Part shown: positions 23,825 to 32,355 of the stretch, piece by piece | Layout of the letters: each line of letters starts with the position of its first letter | Numbering within the stretch: position 1 is the stretch's first letter | Source: Eisenbergiella porci | Lineage (GTDB): Bacteria > Bacillota > Clostridia > Lachnospirales > Lachnospiraceae | Length of the DNA stretch: 36,181 nt | Assembly (NCBI RefSeq): GCF_009696275.1 | Contig: NZ_VUMI01000057.1 | Span: 1 to 36,181 of the forward strand | Direction of reading: 5' to 3' | Notes under the pieces: generated by a model | Databases searched by the model: none | Seen by the model: the letters and a program-made list of their open reading frames with translations, nothing else | Told to the model about the DNA's origin: nothing | Position numbers and translations under genes: made by a program

Positions 23825-24778
23825 TCACCAAAGACTTGTTTCAGATGTTTTTTTAGCTATTTTATTGGCAAATAATACAAGCATTAACCCAATGACTGAC
23901 TGGAAGAAACCTACCGCAGAAGCAAAACTGTATTCTCCGTTCAGGATTCCCCTTCTATAGACATAAGTACCGATAACATCTGCCGTAGAATAGATGCTGG
24001 GATTATACATAAGAACAATCGTTTCGTATCCAACATCCAGAACCCTTCCTATCTTCATTAAGAACAGCAATACGATTGTAGGAGTTAACCCAGGTAATGT
24101 AATGTGAAACAGCTGCGCCCACCTTCCTGCTCCATCAATTCTGGCCGCTTCATATAATTCCGAGCTTATCCCTGTTAACGAAGCCAGATAAATAATCGCA
24201 CTGTATCCGGCAGTCTGCCATATTGTCATAACTGTATATATTCCCCAGAAATAAGAAGGCTCTGTCAAAAAATTTATCCGTTCCATTCCCAAATGAGCCA
24301 ATATATTGTTCACAAGCCCTGTACTGGGAGACAGAAAAGTAACTACCATTCCCACTACAACAACACTGGAAATAAAATTGGGCAGATATGTAACTGTCTG
24401 GACAAGCTTCTTATAACGCATCCGTCCTACTTCATTAAGCAAAAGCGCCAATATAATGGGAGCAACAAACCCTACTGTCAGCTGTAAAAAATTAATTCCC
24501 AATGTATTTCTTATTAATCTCCAGAAAAAAACGGAATTGATAAACTGCTTATAGTACTCTAACCCAACCCATTTGCTGCTGAAAATTCCTTTCGCCGGCT
24601 GATATTTCTCCAATGAAATAATAAGAGACAATAATAACGGCACATACCGGAAAATCACAAAATAAATTAACACGGGGATAAACATAACGTAAAATGGGAT
24701 GTTCTTTTTAATACTGTTTCGCATATTCTGTTTTTTCTGAAAATGAAGCATCTTCTTTTTCTTATTGTTGCAAAACAT
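23825..24778 (-). CDS. Oligosaccharide ABC transporter permease, LplB type
   Basis: This 317-residue membrane subunit is intact and first in importer cassette 2. The first helix is near residues 28-46 (FYVMFIPVLIYFVIFRYVP), followed by PAKGIFSSKWVGLEYY, and the EAA loop is EAARIDGAGRWAQLFHITLP. It ends KKTSETSLW. A lysine-rich N-terminus precedes the first helix; ATG 24778 follows GAGAGGTG, though a later ATG near residue 19 is possible. It serves as a reference for what is missing in the broken LplB of cassette 1. The regulator gene upstream is transcribed the same way but has its own terminator between. Confidence 0.9.
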   Translation of the reverse strand: MFCNNKKKKMLHFQKKQNMRNSIKKNIPFYVMFIPVLIYFVIFRYVPLLLSLIISLEKYQPAKGIFSSKWVGLEYYKQFINSVFFWRLIRNTLGINFLQLTVGFVAPIILALLLNEVGRMRYKKLVQTVTYLPNFISSVVVVGMVVTFLSPSTGLVNNILAHLGMERINFLTEPSYFWGIYTVMTIWQTAGYSAIIYLASLTGISSELYEAARIDGAGRWAQLFHITLPGLTPTIVLLFLMKIGRVLDVGYETIVLMYNPSIYSTADVIGTYVYRRGILNGEYSFASAVGFFQSVIGLMLVLFANKIAKKTSETSLW

Positions 24779-24966
24779 TCATTGCACCTCTCTCTCTATT
24801 TTGCATGGGCCTTCTACAACTGTTTTGTTGCGTATGCCTAGCTTAACATCAGAGATTAAATGTGTAAATCTTCCGATTTTTAGTATTTATGGACAAATTA
24901 TAGATATCACATGGCAATTCTTTTGATTTCATGCCGCACAAAATAAAAAGACTTCAAATAATGCAA

Positions 24967-25001
24967 AAGACCCTTTTCTCCGCTCATGAGAAAAGGGTCT
25001 T
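24967..25001 (-). terminator. Intrinsic terminator after the AraC-type regulator
   Basis: A perfect 14-bp stem (24967-24980 with 24988-25001) encloses seven bases. On the minus strand TTTTGCATT follows. It separates the regulator from importer cassette 2. Confidence 0.8.
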
Positions 25002-25018
25002 CCATACTCTTCCTGATA

Positions 25019-27358
25019 TTAAATTTTTCTATACTGCGCCGGCGATATGCCATTATATTTTTTGAAAACCTTACTGAAACTGTTTGCGCTGCTATACCCA
25101 ACCAATTCAGCGATCTGTGATATATTATATGAAGTGTTTTCCAGCAGCTCCTTGGCCTTTCGTAATCGGAACTGATTCACATAATCGACAAAATTCAAAC
25201 CGGAATTCTCTTTAAATACAAAACTCAAATAAGAAGCAGATAAGTTAACTACCGCCGCTACAGTATCAAGCGAAATTTCCTTGTTGTAATTTTCTTCAAG
25301 GTAACGGTCTATTTTTTCCAAAACATAATTTTGCTGACCTCGTTTATTGTCTGCTGCAAATAATGCAATCGTCTTGAATATCCATATTACATACTGCTTC
25401 TTTTCGCTTATGCTTTTTTTCTGATCAAGCTCCTTATAGATATCTTGCTTATCAGTAAAAATCTGTTCATTTGTCAGCCTCATCTCAAATATTGTTCTTA
25501 CCGCTGTTCCGGCTAATGCATGGAACAAATTATCGATCATTTCAGGAGACAACACATCCTCTGAAAAGTTCTCATAAAATATATCTTCCAGCATTTTAAC
25601 TACGTTTTCACTGTTGCCGGATTTTGTAATCATGATTAGCTGTGTTTCTTTTTCCAGCGGATATGAAATGACCGCGCCATTTGTATTTTTCACCTCGTCA
25701 ATGTAAATAACAGAATTTTGCCCCTTTACGATTTGATATTTTATTGTTTCAAGCGCATCAATAAAGGAACGATAGCAATTTCTGATACCCTTGTAGCTGT
25801 TTCCCACCCCGACAACATAGGGCAAATCGCCTTTATTCATATACTCCTGTACCTTTGCCAAATACTCATTCATACCACTTAATTCATAAAAAGATTCAGG
25901 TGCATTTAATACGGAAACAATTGTTTGTTCATCCTTTGCCAGAAAATAACATTTACATTGTTCTCCCAAAGTCAGTTCAGCAATTTCCCTCATTTTTACG
26001 ACATCTTCTTCGTGGGAAATTTTATATTTTTTTAAACTGCCCGGAATTTCCCCGTCAATGACATATACAATTACCTGATAAAAAGGAAATGGCAGCTCAA
26101 TTCCTATTTCCAAACCTAATTTTTCAGAATCGCTGTCAACCTGTCCATTGATAATATCATATATAAACTTATCCTGAAGCATTGGCCTGCTTTTTTCATA
26201 ATTATCCTGCAGCGTCTGGTTTTCTTTATAAACATAATCAATTATGCCATTGATTAAGGCAAATTCGTTTCTGTTTTTCTTTTTATTTTCGATTGTTTTT
26301 CTATCACCTATTATATTAATGTAACTCAATATTTTGTTCATGGGCCTGTATAGTCCATTTACAATATATATTGTTAATACAATAGATAAAATTATGCTTA
26401 TCGATACCACCAGCAGCGTAACATTCCTGATTTGGTTAACACTTTCCTTAATGTATTCCGTGGGAATCACTGAAATGTATTTCCATTGCAGGTTTTGCGA
26501 TTGTATATACTGAATGGTAAAGGGTTTTCCGCCTGCCATCAGTTCTACTGTATCCTGCTTTTGAGTCATCCCGGTTAACTGCGAATGGACAGCTGACCGT
26601 ATCAAATCCAGGTCGTTAAACTCATCATAATACTGTTCGTTCGTATAAACGATATTCCCTTCCTTATCAACAATATAATGGAAAATAATTTTTTCCTTAT
26701 TATAATTGGATAGTTCTTTTTCAAACAGGGAATCGCTTACATTAACGATAAGCATTCCCTTGGGAGATTTATCGATAAACGGCAGGGATTCTGAAAAAAC
26801 CACCACCGGAACCTGATAGGTCCCCCGATAAATATTTTTCTTACCAATATAATTAAAACCGCTGCTTCCAAATACCTGATCCCAATCAATATCATCTGTA
26901 TATTTGCATACATCTGAGAAAAAAAGGGAACGTTCATATTTGCTTTCTGTACCTAATACAAAATCAGTTTTTTTTGCATACAGCCATATATCAGATATGT
27001 AATTATTATTTGATTTAAGAGCGCTTAAATAAGACATGGAATCCTGAATTAATTCGTATTTATCATAATTGCTTTGATTCGACAGGTATAATACCTCATT
27101 CAGGCTGCGGTTCAATGCAGCCTGCATAAGATTGGCCTGCAAAGAATTAATTTTCTGATCAATCCCTTTCTGCGCCTGTTTTAAAATAAGCATATTGCTG
27201 TTCTGAACCTCGCTAATCATCATTGCAGAAGATTTGCGGTAAGAAAAAAAAGATACCAGTCCTATTGATATAAGAACCAGCGCCATAATATAAATAAAAA
27301 TTCTCACAAATATACTGTTTAATCTAAACTCTTTAATACTTCGTGAAAAAATCCCCAT
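25019..27358 (-). CDS. Membrane-anchored AraC-family regulator with sensor domain
   Basis: This 779-residue one-component regulator has an N-terminal helix near residues 20-40 (IFIYIMALVLISIGLVSFF), a large extracytoplasmic Cache-like sensor, a second helix near 300-325 (VTLLVVSISIILSIVLTIYI), a cytoplasmic middle region and two C-terminal AraC helix-turn-helix motifs (ISLDTVAAVVNLSASYLSFVF; ISQIAELVGYSSANSFSKVF). It has no kinase or receiver domain, so signal passes directly to DNA binding. The start is ATG 27358 after GGGGAGAAGTT; upstream in-frame codons to 27436 look non-coding. It lies just upstream of importer cassette 2, whose sugar it probably senses, and is AT-rich relative to neighbours. 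It ends at a strong terminator. Confidence 0.9.
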   Translation of the reverse strand: MGIFSRSIKEFRLNSIFVRIFIYIMALVLISIGLVSFFSYRKSSAMMISEVQNSNMLILKQAQKGIDQKINSLQANLMQAALNRSLNEVLYLSNQSNYDKYELIQDSMSYLSALKSNNNYISDIWLYAKKTDFVLGTESKYERSLFFSDVCKYTDDIDWDQVFGSSGFNYIGKKNIYRGTYQVPVVVFSESLPFIDKSPKGMLIVNVSDSLFEKELSNYNKEKIIFHYIVDKEGNIVYTNEQYYDEFNDLDLIRSAVHSQLTGMTQKQDTVELMAGGKPFTIQYIQSQNLQWKYISVIPTEYIKESVNQIRNVTLLVVSISIILSIVLTIYIVNGLYRPMNKILSYINIIGDRKTIENKKKNRNEFALINGIIDYVYKENQTLQDNYEKSRPMLQDKFIYDIINGQVDSDSEKLGLEIGIELPFPFYQVIVYVIDGEIPGSLKKYKISHEEDVVKMREIAELTLGEQCKCYFLAKDEQTIVSVLNAPESFYELSGMNEYLAKVQEYMNKGDLPYVVGVGNSYKGIRNCYRSFIDALETIKYQIVKGQNSVIYIDEVKNTNGAVISYPLEKETQLIMITKSGNSENVVKMLEDIFYENFSEDVLSPEMIDNLFHALAGTAVRTIFEMRLTNEQIFTDKQDIYKELDQKKSISEKKQYVIWIFKTIALFAADNKRGQQNYVLEKIDRYLEENYNKEISLDTVAAVVNLSASYLSFVFKENSGLNFVDYVNQFRLRKAKELLENTSYNISQIAELVGYSSANSFSKVFKKYNGISPAQYRKI

Positions 27359-27524
27359 AACTTCTCCCCGGTATCCCCCCTGCTCTGTCATTATCTGAAG
27401 TCTCAGCAGATAAAAAGCATTGCGCTCTGCTGACATAAATAAACATATCTTATTTTATATATTTTGTAAAGTTCATTTCCCCCAAAACAATGCTTCTTAA
27501 GTTCTGGAAAAACATGGTCCGATC

Positions 27525-27566
27525 TAAAGGATTCACCTGTTTTGATTTTACCAGGTGAATCCTTTA
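27525..27566. terminator. Long hairpin between the GH2 gene and the AraC-type regulator
   Basis: A perfect 15-bp stem (27525-27539 with 27552-27566) encloses 12 bases. It is about 80 bp after the minus-strand stop of the GH2 gene and upstream of the regulator gene. It lacks an adjacent T-tract on the minus strand, so its use as a terminator for cassette 3 is probable but not certain. Confidence 0.6.
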
Positions 27567-27645
27567 AGCAGAATATAGTTTTTTTTGAAAAAATTCTTAC
27601 AGCAGTATCTTATATTGCATCCTTCAGCCAGCACACCGCCCTATC

Positions 27646-29941
27646 TTACGCCATAACCTCAATTTTAACAATCCCCACAGCCTCTCCCGGAAAACGCACC
27701 CTGACAAATCTGGCCCTTTCGGAGGAAAGATGCACTGTCAAGAAGGAATTGGCATCCCCTTCCCGTGCCAGGTATATCTGCCTGAATTCTTTTCTGTCAT
27801 CAGAAAGCGCCAGTTCATATACTCCGTTCATAACAGCGTTGAATTCCAGGGTAATACTTTTAACCTCCTTCGTGCCTTCCAAATCAACCAGGATCCAGCC
27901 GCCTGTTTCTTCCTCCGCCGGATACCAGAAGGTATTGAAACTACCATCCGTGACATTTTTTCCCGGATGCTCTTTGTGGGCGCTGCTGCAAAAGACCGGC
28001 CTGTTAAGGCTGATATTACTTAGCTGCTTCCTTTCCGGCGCTCCCTGCAAATACGGCGGAGGCTGCAATTCCTTCAATTGCCGGTTCTCTGGTTTTACAC
28101 TGCCCGTTACATGGATACAGAGCCTGTCGCCGAGCAGCCCGCCGCTTCGCGCCTGTATTATGGTATCTCCTCCATAATAGGAACGCAGCTCAATGGCTCC
28201 CAGCCCTTCAATGAAGTTATTCCTTTCCGGAGAAAAAACAAAGGTTTTGCCGGTGGGGAACATCCCTTCCCCGCTTACCACCTCAAGCACCACCTCCGGG
28301 GAATTGGTGATTCTGTTTCCCTGTTCATCCATGACGGAGACAATGATATGAGCATCCTGCGTCCCATCGCTGCTTATTTCCGTCCGATCCGCAGCCAGAT
28401 GGATCCGGAAAGGGATCCCCTCCTGCAGGAGCGCAGGCCGCTGTATGCCAAGCAGATTTTCCCGGTACCAATACCAGGTGTTCAGCGGCAGACGGTAATA
28501 ATCTATCATTCCCATATGCCCCATATCAAATAAAATACTTCCGTGATGGAACCCGCACCATAGGGATTTCCCGGAGCGCCATGGATAGTTCTTCTCCACC
28601 CCGTCCTGATATCTGTGCATAAATTCTCCCGGCCGATCTGAAACCGTGCTTCCATATTCCGATACGAAATTGGGAAATCCCGGATTTATAAAAATGGATG
28701 CCCCGTCTCCGTTATAGCCTGCAATATCTCCCAGGCTGTCGAAGCCTCCCCTCTGTGCCCCGCCGACTGCGGCCGGACGCGTGGGATCCAGCCTGTGGGA
28801 AAGCTCTGCAAGCCTGACCACCAGCGCTTTGGCTTTTTCCATCACCTCAATATCGGAAAAGAACGGTTCATTGCACATACTCCATACGATGATGCTGGGA
28901 TGGTTCCGGTTTGTCCGAATCATTTCTTCTAATGTCTGAAGGCAGCTCTGTTCAAATTCCTCCTCATCCTCTTCATTTACCGGATAGCCGCTGGCGGTCC
29001 AATAGCCTTCCTCCTTCGGGCCTCCGGTCCCCCAGAAGCAATTCTCAGACCAGAAAAGGATCCCCTGCCTGTCGCATTCCTGCGCGAAATAAGTATGGTG
29101 CGGATAATGAGAGCCTCTGATAAAATTCATGCCGCAGCCTTTTATCATGGCGATGTCCCTCTGTATTCCCGTATGGGTCACCGCATCAGACCAGCCCGCA
29201 TGATCCTGATGCACATTTGCCCCGTGTATCTCATAATGCTCCCCGTTTAATGAAAATCCGGTGTCCGCTGAAAAAGAAAACCACCGGATGCCAAATTCAG
29301 TTTCGCAGCTATCTGTCAGCCTTTCCCCTTCCCATATCTCACTTTTAAGGACATATAGATTGGGATGATCCGGATGCCACAGCTCAGGCCGGCAAAGCGT
29401 ATATTCCTGCGAAACTATTTCCGTATCACCAGAAGATACGTCCAACGCGGAACATACTTTCCCGATTTCCTCTCCCTCCCGGAGAATCCTTGATACCAGA
29501 CGGCACTGCGCAGCATCTTCTGCCTCATTGCAAATCTCGGTATCCATTGCTATCTTCGCTGTCTTCTTTGAAACCTCCGGCATTGTCACACGGGTTCCGT
29601 ACCATGCTATATGGAGCGGCTGCGTGACAATTAAGCTCACATCCCGGTAAATGCCTCCGTTGAATACATGTTCCCCCGCCCTTGGCGCAAGCCTGGGATT
29701 ACAGGGAAATCCGTTTTCCAAGCCATTCCTTTTCCACATACAGTTTTTTCCTGTAGCAGCCATAGCCTACATAAAACTCATTTGTCATAAAATGAGGAAT
29801 GCCGGAAGAATGCGGAAGCCCGATATCATACCATTGGGAATCGTCAAAATCCGGCGTCTCCGCCTCCGGAAAGTCCCCATGCATAAATTTCCAGTCATTG
29901 TTTTCCAGGCGCTGTATCCTGTTACCTGTTCTGCCGCTCAT
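27646..29941 (-). pseudogene. GH2-family glycosidase with F5/8-type C-terminal domain, internally deleted
   Basis: The start at 29941 (ENNDWKFMHGDFPEAETPDF) follows AAAAGGAA and encodes the first half of the GH2 jelly-roll domain, through YRKKLYVEKEWLGKRISL to a stop at 29699. From about 29705 the next frame continues with NPRLAPRAGEHVFNGGIYRD, through the TIM barrel, to 27646. About 50 residues usually found between these points (the VNG...GGYTPF part) are missing and the frame is changed. The catalytic residues remain: acid/base in WSMCNEP, nucleophile in FVSEYGS. A C-terminal discoidin-like domain (GKNVTDGSFNTFW and on) may bind sugar. There is no signal peptide. It is the last gene of cassette 3. 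Substrate unknown: beta-galactoside is one possibility. Confidence 0.85.
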
Positions 29942-29947
29942 TTCCTT

Positions 29948-32260
29948 TTACTCCTCCGTCTTTCCGAAAAGAAGCTCATACTGCTTCCCTTCCTCCATAT
30001 AAATCCGATACCCTTCTATACATTCCTCATACTCTATATTTCTGTCCCCCTGCCGGATCAGGAACGGATAATTTCCCGTAAATTCAACCATCCGGCTGCT
30101 GTCGCTTTTGACCCAGGCAGCGGTCAGCATGCCGTCCTGCCAATAAATATCCGTCTCAATCCCGCCTCTGGCCCGAAGTCCCTTCACCCATCCGTTCTTC
30201 CAGGAAGGCGGCAGCGCCGGAAGGAAATGGACCGCCGCATGGCTTTGAAGAAGGCATTCCGCCATGCCTGCCAGCAATCCCATGTTTCCGTCAATCTGAA
30301 AGACATTTTCCGCATTCAAAAGGCTTCTGCTTAATCCGTGTTCCAGCATCATGGAAATGATCCTGCCTGCGTTTTCACCGTCCAGGAATCTGGCAAAGAA
30401 AGCGATATGCCAGGCCCCTGGCCATCCAAATGATCTTGCGCCATGCTCAATTCTGGAATACAGCGCTTTTTTGGCTGCGTCAAATAAGTCTCTGTCTTTA
30501 TTCCACGCGATTTCATCTCCGGGATACACGGCCCAAAGATGGGAGGTATGCACCATATCAGGAGTCAGTTCCTTTTCCTGTGCGGCCCATTCCATAAGGC
30601 GTCCCATGCTGTCGATTTGATTTGGCCTTAAACGATTCAAAACCTTTTCAAATTCCTTTTCCTTGTCATTATGAATTCCCAACACCTTCCCGGCTTCCAG
30701 GCACGCAGTCATTAAAGCGCGGATGATCTGGCTGTCTATGGCCGGTCCGGCGCAGATAGGCGTATCATAGCCATTTTCCGTAATAAACCGGTTCTCCGGT
30801 GAAACCGACGGGCAGGTTACAAGGAAACCTTCTTTGTCTTCTATCAAAAAATCTACAAAGAACAAAGCCAGCTTCTCCAAAACAGGATATTCCTGCCGGA
30901 GGAATTTTTCATCCAGGGTATACCTGTAATGCTCCCATATATGCAGCCCCAGCCAGGAGCCGCCGCACTGCCAGATCGTGGCCGCCGGATAAACATCCTG
31001 AGGCGCACAGTCTCCGTAAAAATCCGTGTTATGATGGCACATCATCCCCCGACAGCCATACATTTCCCGGGCACATTTTTCACCGCTTTCCTCCATTTTA
31101 TGGAGCAATTCAAACAGTGGACTGTGCAGCGATGAAAGATTGCAGATTTCGGCGGGCCAGTAATTCATCTGTAAATTAATATTCACCGTATACTTGCTGT
31201 CCCAGCTGGGATCAAATTCCGAGTTCCATATTCCCTGCAGGTTCATTGCAGAAGAGCCTTCCCTGCTTCCCGAAACCATCAGATATCTGGCAAACTGGAA
31301 ATACCGTGAGGCCGCAGCATCCTCCGCAACGGCCAGGCTGCAGCATCTCATAAAGGGCGAAAAATCCAGGATATGCCTGCGCTTAAGCTCCTCATAGCTG
31401 ATAGCAGCCGCATGATCCAGTCCTTTCTTTACTGCAGCAGGGCAGTCCTTCTCCCGGTTGTCCGTAGCCGCCGTAACAAGGAGAACCACCTCCTGCGCTT
31501 CGCGGATAATAAGTCTGGAATAGCAGTCCTCGATTCTGCCGTCCGTTGCTGCCGACACCCCCACCGCAAATTGGGTTTCCGCTTCGTGCCCTTCCATGAT
31601 TATCCGGTTTCCATCCAACGTATACAGACGGTCACACCGCGTTGCCGGCCAGACTCCGGCGCTCACATATTTTCCGGGACGTCTGTCATCCGGCGCTTTT
31701 GCATCCGTAAAGGGATATCTGTTCAGCATGACGTCCAGCCGGATTGCCCCCGGCCTGCTGCTTTTCAGCCGTATAACCATCACCTTATCCGGGAAGCTGA
31801 CAAACATTTCCCTTTCATAACGTACCCCATCCTCTATATGTACAATCCGCAGGATCCCATTTTCCAGATCCAGATCAGATTCGTAATCCTCCCCCTCCGA
31901 TTCCGGGAACCAGCCCATGGGAAAAGCAGACTGCTGATTCAGCGCCAGATCCAGTTCTCCAAGCGTGGAATAATTTCTCATATTAGGAGGAGAGGATACC
32001 ATATAAGAATACATAAGCTCTTCCGCCTCATCAAACCTGCGGTCCAGCACCTTCTCCTGTATTTCCTTCAGCTTTCCGGCCGCTTTCGGATTAATCCTGT
32101 TCTCAGGTTTCCCATACCAGAGAGAATCCTCATTCAGCTGAATCCTTTCCTTTGCGTTATGCCCATAAACCATGGCCCCTAAGGACCCATTGCCCATAGG
32201 GAGGGCATCCTTCCAGCGCATCGCCGGTTCCTTATGCTTTACATGAAACTGTGCTTCCAT
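29948..32260 (-). CDS. GH95-family alpha-L-fucosidase or alpha-L-galactosidase
   Basis: This 770-residue cytoplasmic enzyme is an inverting glycosidase of GH95, near full family length. The N-terminal beta domain contains MGNGSLGAMVYG and IQLNEDSLWYG. The (alpha/alpha)6 barrel contains NINLQMNYWPAEICNL (catalytic-pair asparagines N360 and N362), SVSPEN with the presumed general acid E489, and QIDGNMG with D657, matching the order known from AfcA. These residues are all present, so it should be active. The start at 32260 follows GGAGGAGGTATAAATCT, ten codons after the first possible start. It removes terminal fucose or galactose from imported oligosaccharides. The GH2 gene begins 7 bp after its stop. 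Confidence 0.93.
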   Translation of the reverse strand: MEAQFHVKHKEPAMRWKDALPMGNGSLGAMVYGHNAKERIQLNEDSLWYGKPENRINPKAAGKLKEIQEKVLDRRFDEAEELMYSYMVSSPPNMRNYSTLGELDLALNQQSAFPMGWFPESEGEDYESDLDLENGILRIVHIEDGVRYEREMFVSFPDKVMVIRLKSSRPGAIRLDVMLNRYPFTDAKAPDDRRPGKYVSAGVWPATRCDRLYTLDGNRIIMEGHEAETQFAVGVSAATDGRIEDCYSRLIIREAQEVVLLVTAATDNREKDCPAAVKKGLDHAAAISYEELKRRHILDFSPFMRCCSLAVAEDAAASRYFQFARYLMVSGSREGSSAMNLQGIWNSEFDPSWDSKYTVNINLQMNYWPAEICNLSSLHSPLFELLHKMEESGEKCAREMYGCRGMMCHHNTDFYGDCAPQDVYPAATIWQCGGSWLGLHIWEHYRYTLDEKFLRQEYPVLEKLALFFVDFLIEDKEGFLVTCPSVSPENRFITENGYDTPICAGPAIDSQIIRALMTACLEAGKVLGIHNDKEKEFEKVLNRLRPNQIDSMGRLMEWAAQEKELTPDMVHTSHLWAVYPGDEIAWNKDRDLFDAAKKALYSRIEHGARSFGWPGAWHIAFFARFLDGENAGRIISMMLEHGLSRSLLNAENVFQIDGNMGLLAGMAECLLQSHAAVHFLPALPPSWKNGWVKGLRARGGIETDIYWQDGMLTAAWVKSDSSRMVEFTGNYPFLIRQGDRNIEYEECIEGYRIYMEEGKQYELLFGKTEE

Positions 32261-32288
32261 AGATTTATACCTCCTCCAATTAAGAAAC

Positions 32289-32321
32289 ATCCCGGCAGAA
32301 ATATTAAATTTCTGCCGGGAT
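32289..32321 (-). other. Hairpin between the binding-protein gene and the GH95 gene
   Basis: A perfect 14-bp stem (32289-32302 with 32308-32321) encloses five bases. On the minus strand TGTTTCTT follows, a weak T-rich tail. It could terminate part of the transcription after the binding-protein gene. Confidence 0.7.
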
Positions 32322-32355
32322 ACTCTATTTCCTGCCGAGCAGCAGCGGTATTCTG

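Noticed and set aside
31373-32182. Plus-strand open frame of 269 codons
   Set aside because: It is antisense to the GH95 gene and has no recognisable domain or start site.
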